A stretch of DNA of 8,847 bases, from NCBI GenBank assembly GCA_900770225.1, contig CAAGJU010000145.1:1-8847 (forward strand), written 5' to 3'. The position numbers and the translations under genes are program-made. The notes beneath the pieces are model-generated. The model worked only from the letters and a program-made list of their open reading frames with translations. It did no database searches and was not told the origin of the DNA. Shown here one piece after another: positions 5,010 through 8,847 of this stretch. Source of the DNA: Lachnospiraceae bacterium (GTDB lineage: Bacteria > Bacillota > Clostridia > Lachnospirales > Lachnospiraceae). How positions within the stretch are numbered: position 1 is the stretch's first letter; each line of letters opens with the position of its first letter.

Positions 5010-8000
5010 TTATGCTACCGAAGCATAGCGCGTGTAAACATACTCGTAAATCTGCTGACGGTAATGTGAGATGCTCACTTCGTCGTAGCTCTCTGGAAGC
5101 TCTTTCCATAATGTATCACGGATCAGATTGTCCACTGCGGCCTTTGTTTCCTGTTTGTCGGTCCAGTGATCCAACTCGGCTATCTTGGATTTGATGTTCT
5201 GCAACAGGTCAACGGCGACCTTCTTGAGCTGCCGGATGTCGTTCTTGCTCAGGTTGTCCTTGAAGAGCAGGTCGTAGAGCGACAGCTCCTCATCACTGGA
5301 AAAGCCCTCTCGGACATAACGCTTGGCTTCCTGATTCATGCTGTTGGCTAGATCCATCAAATCCATGAACGTCTTCTCAATGGTCGCTCTGTCCTGCTCA
5401 CTGTTATAGGCATCTATAATTTTTTGATACTGTTCATAATAATCAATGCGCTTTGGATTGTTGAGCATCATGCTGGCCAACTTTTTCTGGATCAAATCAT
5501 CCATATCCTTCAACATGAGATGCCTGTTCTTTACTCGTGCAAACTCCTTCTGAAGAAGGCCGAAATCGATTGTGCTGATATCCCACCGTTTCGGCTCCTC
5601 CCGAACCATTGACGAATCAGCTATCTTGACGTAAGAGCTGACAATGCCATTTACCTGAACCATGAGGTCTGTCGTATCGGCATGGCTGCGCTTTTTCTGC
5701 AACTGCCCATGGATGGCCGCTATGGCTTCGTACTCTTTCCGCTCAGCTGCGGTAAGGTCATCGCGATCCGCATACTTCACCAAACGTTCCAGCTCAGAAG
5801 CACATGTCGTGAACGTCTTTCGATCTGCCAGCGACCCACTGACTGCATCAGCTGCATCTTGTAGACATTCTATCTTCTGAAAGTCACGCGCATCGATCAG
5901 CGTCTGGAGGACAAATCCCTTTTCCGCCAGAAAAGCCTTTGCCCTGTCAATCGTTTCGAGAATCTTGGCAATCAGTTTCTCCTTGTCGATTGTCGGGTCG
6001 GTTCCACCGGTCTCGCCAACATTGGCTGTATACTCTGCGAGGGCTTTACGCAATGCCTTGACGATGCCGATGTAATCAATAATCAGGCCGTTGCTCTTGC
6101 CCTCGGCCACACGATTGGCTCTCGCGATGGTCTGCATGAGCGTATGCGCCTTGAGTGGTTTATCCAGATACAGGCAGGACAGGCATTTCACATCAAAGCC
6201 GGTCAGCCACATGGCGCAGACGAACACCACGCGTAGCGGATTCTCCGGATCCTTGAATTCCTTATCCAGCTCGCGTTTCTCCATCTTTCTGCGATGATAC
6301 GCGATATCGAGGTTCCACTTCTTGAACGTCTGGACCTCGTTCTGTTCCTGACTGATGACAACCGCCATCTCTGTCTTCTTCATCCACTCCAGCTTGCGCA
6401 ATGATTCCTTGGCTTCCTGCTGTGACTGGTGCTTGATCTCTTTCTCCAGATCTTCGGTGGCTGCCTTCCAGTATTCCTGGACATAGTTGTACATCCGGAC
6501 ACAAGTCACCTTGTTGAGACAGACGAACATAGCCTTTCCGCTGGTCCAGAGATCGGAGTAGTGCTGCACGAAATCCTTGGCGATGGAACGAAGCCGAGGC
6601 TCCGCCGTGAGCAGATGGACTTCCTTGGCGAATTCATGCTCCACCTTGTCCTGCTGCGCCGGGTCAAGGTCGGCCTGTTCGATGGCATCGAGAATCTGTT
6701 CCGTGATTTCCGGATTGTGCAGGTCCGCGATCTTCTCGCCACGATTCTCATAGTAGAGCGGAACGGTCGCACCGTCTTCCACAGCGCGGTGGAAGTCATA
6801 GACGGACACATAGCCGCCAAAGGTGCGCGCTGTGATGTTGTCGCTAGAAAGAAGCGGCGTGCCCGTGAAACCGATGCGCGAAGCAGTCGGCAACAATGTC
6901 ATCATATTGTTGGCAAAGATGCCATACTGGCTTCTATGGGCCTCATCCGACATGATCAGGATGTCATGATCCGGCAGGATTGGGGTGACGTCCGACCGGT
7001 TGAACTTCTGGATCAATGTGAAGATGAAGCTCGGATTTCCCTTGAGCTTCTGAATCAAGTCTTCCCCGCTCGCCGCCATGAACTGTGATGCCTTGGCCTT
7101 GCCCAGAAGGCCGCAGTTCTCAAAGGTGTCGCTGATCTGCCTATTCAGCTCATCCCTGTCCGTCAGGACCACGATGGTCGGCGAACCTTCAAACTTGCGC
7201 CGGATTTTCTGAGCCAGGAAGACCATGGAATAGCTCTTCCCGGATCCCTGCGTGTGCCAGAAGACACCCAGCTTGCCGTTATTGAGCTTGCGGTCTGCAT
7301 ACGCCTTGACTGCTTCATTGACACCGAGGTACTGATGATTGCGGGCCAGAATTTTTGCCACATGGCCGCCGGAATGGTCGAACAGGATGAAGTTCTCCAG
7401 CAGGTCGAGGAAGTTCTCCTTCCGGCAGATGCCCCGCAGCATGGTCTCGAGCGCAACACTGCCCTGGTCCGACTCGGCCAGTCGCTTCCACTCATGGAAG
7501 AACGCATACTTGCTGCCGAGCGTGCCGACCTTCGCCTCCACGCCATTCGACAGAATCAGGAATGCATTGTAATAGAAGAGATGCGGGATCGTATCGAGAT
7601 AGTCCGTGTAGTTGTCGTCATACGCAAACTGGACATCCACGTTGGTCTTCTTGAGCTCAACGAACATCAGCGGGATGCCATTGACAAAGCCGACGATATC
7701 CGTGCGACGCCGATAGAGATCGCCGTATATCTTCATCTCCTTGACCGCAAGGAAAGCATTCTTCCCCGGATGCTGGAAGTCGATGACCATCGCTCGTCTC
7801 GTATCCGTATGGCCATCCGGCTTCTTCACCGTCACCGGAATCCCATCCCGGATCAGATAATACTTTTCCTCATTGATCTGCATCAGAGTAGAGGTAGAGA
7901 GCCTGCTCTCCATGCACTTGACCGCTTCTGAGACCTGGTGCTTATCCATCCACGGGTTGAGCTCCTGAAGAGCCTTGCAGAAATAGCGCTTCAGCAAGAT

Positions 8001-8147
8001 CTCGTGATAGGACTTCCGGCCAAGCGTTCCATCTTCGCCGAGCTTTTCTGTGTTATAGGCATATATGACATCCCATCCCAATTCGTCATGCAGAAGGTTT
8101 CCCGCACTGTTCTGCACAAGGATGTTTTCCGAATAATTATAGCTCAT
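5010..8147 (-). CDS. hsdR: Type I restriction endonuclease subunit R (EcoR124I-like)
   Basis: 1045 residues, close to EcoR124I HsdR (1038). It is the motor and cleavage subunit of the type I complex, which translocates DNA from an unmethylated site and cuts at a distance. The N-terminal nuclease has Asp150 ('RRTDIVGF') and Glu164-x-Lys166 ('VELKK'), one residue off the EcoR124I catalytic positions. Superfamily 2 helicase motifs follow: Walker A GSGKS 301-305, 'VLTDRDELNRQI' (327-338), DEAH 401-404, 'GFTGTPL' (426-432), 'WLTGFD' (647-652) and 'QTIARANR' (672-679). The C-terminal helical domain (about 800-1045) is present, ending in 'QQIYEYVYTRYASVA'. All key residues are intact, so it should be active. 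ATG 8147 has AGGGGG (8155-8160) 7 nt upstream, overlapping the hsdS stop; the genes are 12 bp apart. Expression probably comes from an upstream hsdM promoter outside the window. Confidence 0.97.
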   Translation of the reverse strand: MSYNYSENILVQNSAGNLLHDELGWDVIYAYNTEKLGEDGTLGRKSYHEILLKRYFCKALQELNPWMDKHQVSEAVKCMESRLSTSTLMQINEEKYYLIRDGIPVTVKKPDGHTDTRRAMVIDFQHPGKNAFLAVKEMKIYGDLYRRRTDIVGFVNGIPLMFVELKKTNVDVQFAYDDNYTDYLDTIPHLFYYNAFLILSNGVEAKVGTLGSKYAFFHEWKRLAESDQGSVALETMLRGICRKENFLDLLENFILFDHSGGHVAKILARNHQYLGVNEAVKAYADRKLNNGKLGVFWHTQGSGKSYSMVFLAQKIRRKFEGSPTIVVLTDRDELNRQISDTFENCGLLGKAKASQFMAASGEDLIQKLKGNPSFIFTLIQKFNRSDVTPILPDHDILIMSDEAHRSQYGIFANNMMTLLPTASRIGFTGTPLLSSDNITARTFGGYVSVYDFHRAVEDGATVPLYYENRGEKIADLHNPEITEQILDAIEQADLDPAQQDKVEHEFAKEVHLLTAEPRLRSIAKDFVQHYSDLWTSGKAMFVCLNKVTCVRMYNYVQEYWKAATEDLEKEIKHQSQQEAKESLRKLEWMKKTEMAVVISQEQNEVQTFKKWNLDIAYHRRKMEKRELDKEFKDPENPLRVVFVCAMWLTGFDVKCLSCLYLDKPLKAHTLMQTIARANRVAEGKSNGLIIDYIGIVKALRKALAEYTANVGETGGTDPTIDKEKLIAKILETIDRAKAFLAEKGFVLQTLIDARDFQKIECLQDAADAVSGSLADRKTFTTCASELERLVKYADRDDLTAAERKEYEAIAAIHGQLQKKRSHADTTDLMVQVNGIVSSYVKIADSSMVREEPKRWDISTIDFGLLQKEFARVKNRHLMLKDMDDLIQKKLASMMLNNPKRIDYYEQYQKIIDAYNSEQDRATIEKTFMDLMDLANSMNQEAKRYVREGFSSDEELSLYDLLFKDNLSKNDIRQLKKVAVDLLQNIKSKIAELDHWTDKQETKAAVDNLIRDTLWKELPESYDEVSISHYRQQIYEYVYTRYASVA

Positions 8148-8159
8148 ACAGGAGCCCCC

Positions 8160-8847
8160 TTATATCTCAATCTCTCCGCTCATAAGCTTGGGAAGCAAAC
8201 GATTACGAGCTTCTGAAATTAAATCAATTTGGCAGTCGAGGTTATCTATCTTTTTGTCAATTATTTTTGCAATATTGTCATACGCTAACATGGTTTTAGT
8301 ATCGGGAATAATAAATTTTTGATTCATTAATTCGTTCTTCGTTATTGACGAAAATATTGATCCATTACCAATCAAATCATCTTTAAAGTAATGTTCTTTC
8401 AGCATATAAAATAAATAATTTTGGTAGCCTTGCTTTTGATTAAAAGCTGCTAAGCCACGTCCAATCACAATTTTATTCTTAGTGACATTCAATCGTCCAA
8501 CTGGTGCACGTACACTAAAAAGAATACTATCTGCATTGGCAATTCTAGTATACGATGTTGTATACACTTTATTTTTCACATATCTATTCCCATAAGAACC
8601 TACACCTTGATGAAACGGTAAGCCATTTCTATTTAGATTAAAGGTGTCCGATGTGGGGCTCTGTCCCATTATGATATCTGCAACATCAGCAAGCTTTCTA
8701 ATATTCCATCCTTCTGGAATACTATCAACAATCTTCACATTCTCATATCCCGGAAAATGATGATCAATAAACCATTCCTTATAAAGCCGCTGTGCTGCTT
8801 CTTCAAGAAGCTTGATTTGCTTCTGATTATTTTCGATTAGATAATCA
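8160..8847 (-). CDS. hsdS: Type I restriction specificity subunit S (5' part outside window)
   Basis: 228 codons are visible and the frame is open at the right edge; the GTG at 8738 is internal, not the start. The first visible residues are the central conserved helix typical of HsdS ('NQKQIKLLEEAAQRLYKEWF'), then the second target recognition domain ('PEGWNIRKLADVADIIMG', 'LPFHQGVGSYGN', 'SVRAPVGRLNV', 'GRGLAAF'), and finally the distal conserved helix and tail ('ARNRLLPKLMSGEIEI'). HsdS sets the DNA target, with each recognition domain reading half of a split site; the first domain is not in view. The coding sequence of the second recognition domain is strikingly AT-rich (about 27-32% GC on the lines I counted, against 52-57% in hsdR), pointing to an exchanged domain. 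hsdR follows after 12 bp. Confidence 0.95.
   Translation of the reverse strand, partial: DYLIENNQKQIKLLEEAAQRLYKEWFIDHHFPGYENVKIVDSIPEGWNIRKLADVADIIMGQSPTSDTFNLNRNGLPFHQGVGSYGNRYVKNKVYTTSYTRIANADSILFSVRAPVGRLNVTKNKIVIGRGLAAFNQKQGYQNYLFYMLKEHYFKDDLIGNGSIFSSITKNELMNQKFIIPDTKTMLAYDNIAKIIDKKIDNLDCQIDLISEARNRLLPKLMSGEIEI

Noticed and set aside
6429..7931. Two long plus-strand open frames (6429-7088 and 7254-7931)
   Set aside because: Both are shadows of hsdR, whose minus-strand product carries every expected motif.
1..8847. CRISPR arrays, tRNA or rRNA genes
   Set aside because: No regularly spaced short repeats and no tRNA- or rRNA-like sequence were seen on either strand.

Overview
The window reads as a chromosomal segment from a fairly GC-rich, low-GC-Gram-positive-like anaerobe. 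Host genes sampled at 52-62% GC carry strong AGGAGG-type ribosome sites and TTGACA/TATAAT-type promoters. A rhodanese/TtcA-like fusion and an Rpn-type (PD-(D/E)XK) transposase tail are compatible with a Selenomonadales/Negativicutes host such as Selenomonas or Mitsuokella. That assignment is an inference from protein style only.

Layout, left to right. (1) 1-1709, minus strand: a PAS-GGDEF diguanylate cyclase followed 36 bp downstream by a rhodanese plus PP-loop (TtcA-like) protein that runs off the left edge. (2) 1710-2074: a gene-free stretch. It holds the diguanylate cyclase promoter and a 175-bp non-coding remnant that ends in a minus-strand terminator. The remnant is bracketed by a 26-bp near-perfect direct repeat, and one copy of that repeat is the promoter core itself. 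(3) 2075-3895: a divergent pair, a UlaG-like metallo-beta-lactamase-fold hydrolase (minus) and a LysR-type regulator (plus), with back-to-back promoters between them. (4) 3873-5009: a mosaic of decayed Rpn-family transposase pieces around an intact nitroreductase gene (minus). (5) 5010-8847, minus strand: hsdS (5' part outside the window) and a full-length hsdR of the EcoR124I (type IC-like) form. hsdM is presumably further right.

The unifying and least ordinary signal is the dispersed remnant. The 3' flank of an Rpn-type gene (block B just after its stop codon, then block A ending in a terminator) occurs contiguously at 1782-1953. In the second locus the two blocks are separated: B at 4624-4678 and A at 3877-3975. 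Between them sits the nitroreductase gene plus a middle piece of Rpn coding sequence, so the Rpn parts are out of order around the nitroreductase. Both copies of block A supply the terminator for a minus-strand gene, and the second also encodes the last residues of the LysR regulator. Nearly all differences between the A copies are transitions and local hairpins persist, which suggests a structured RNA 3' end. I found no CRISPR array, tRNA or rRNA.
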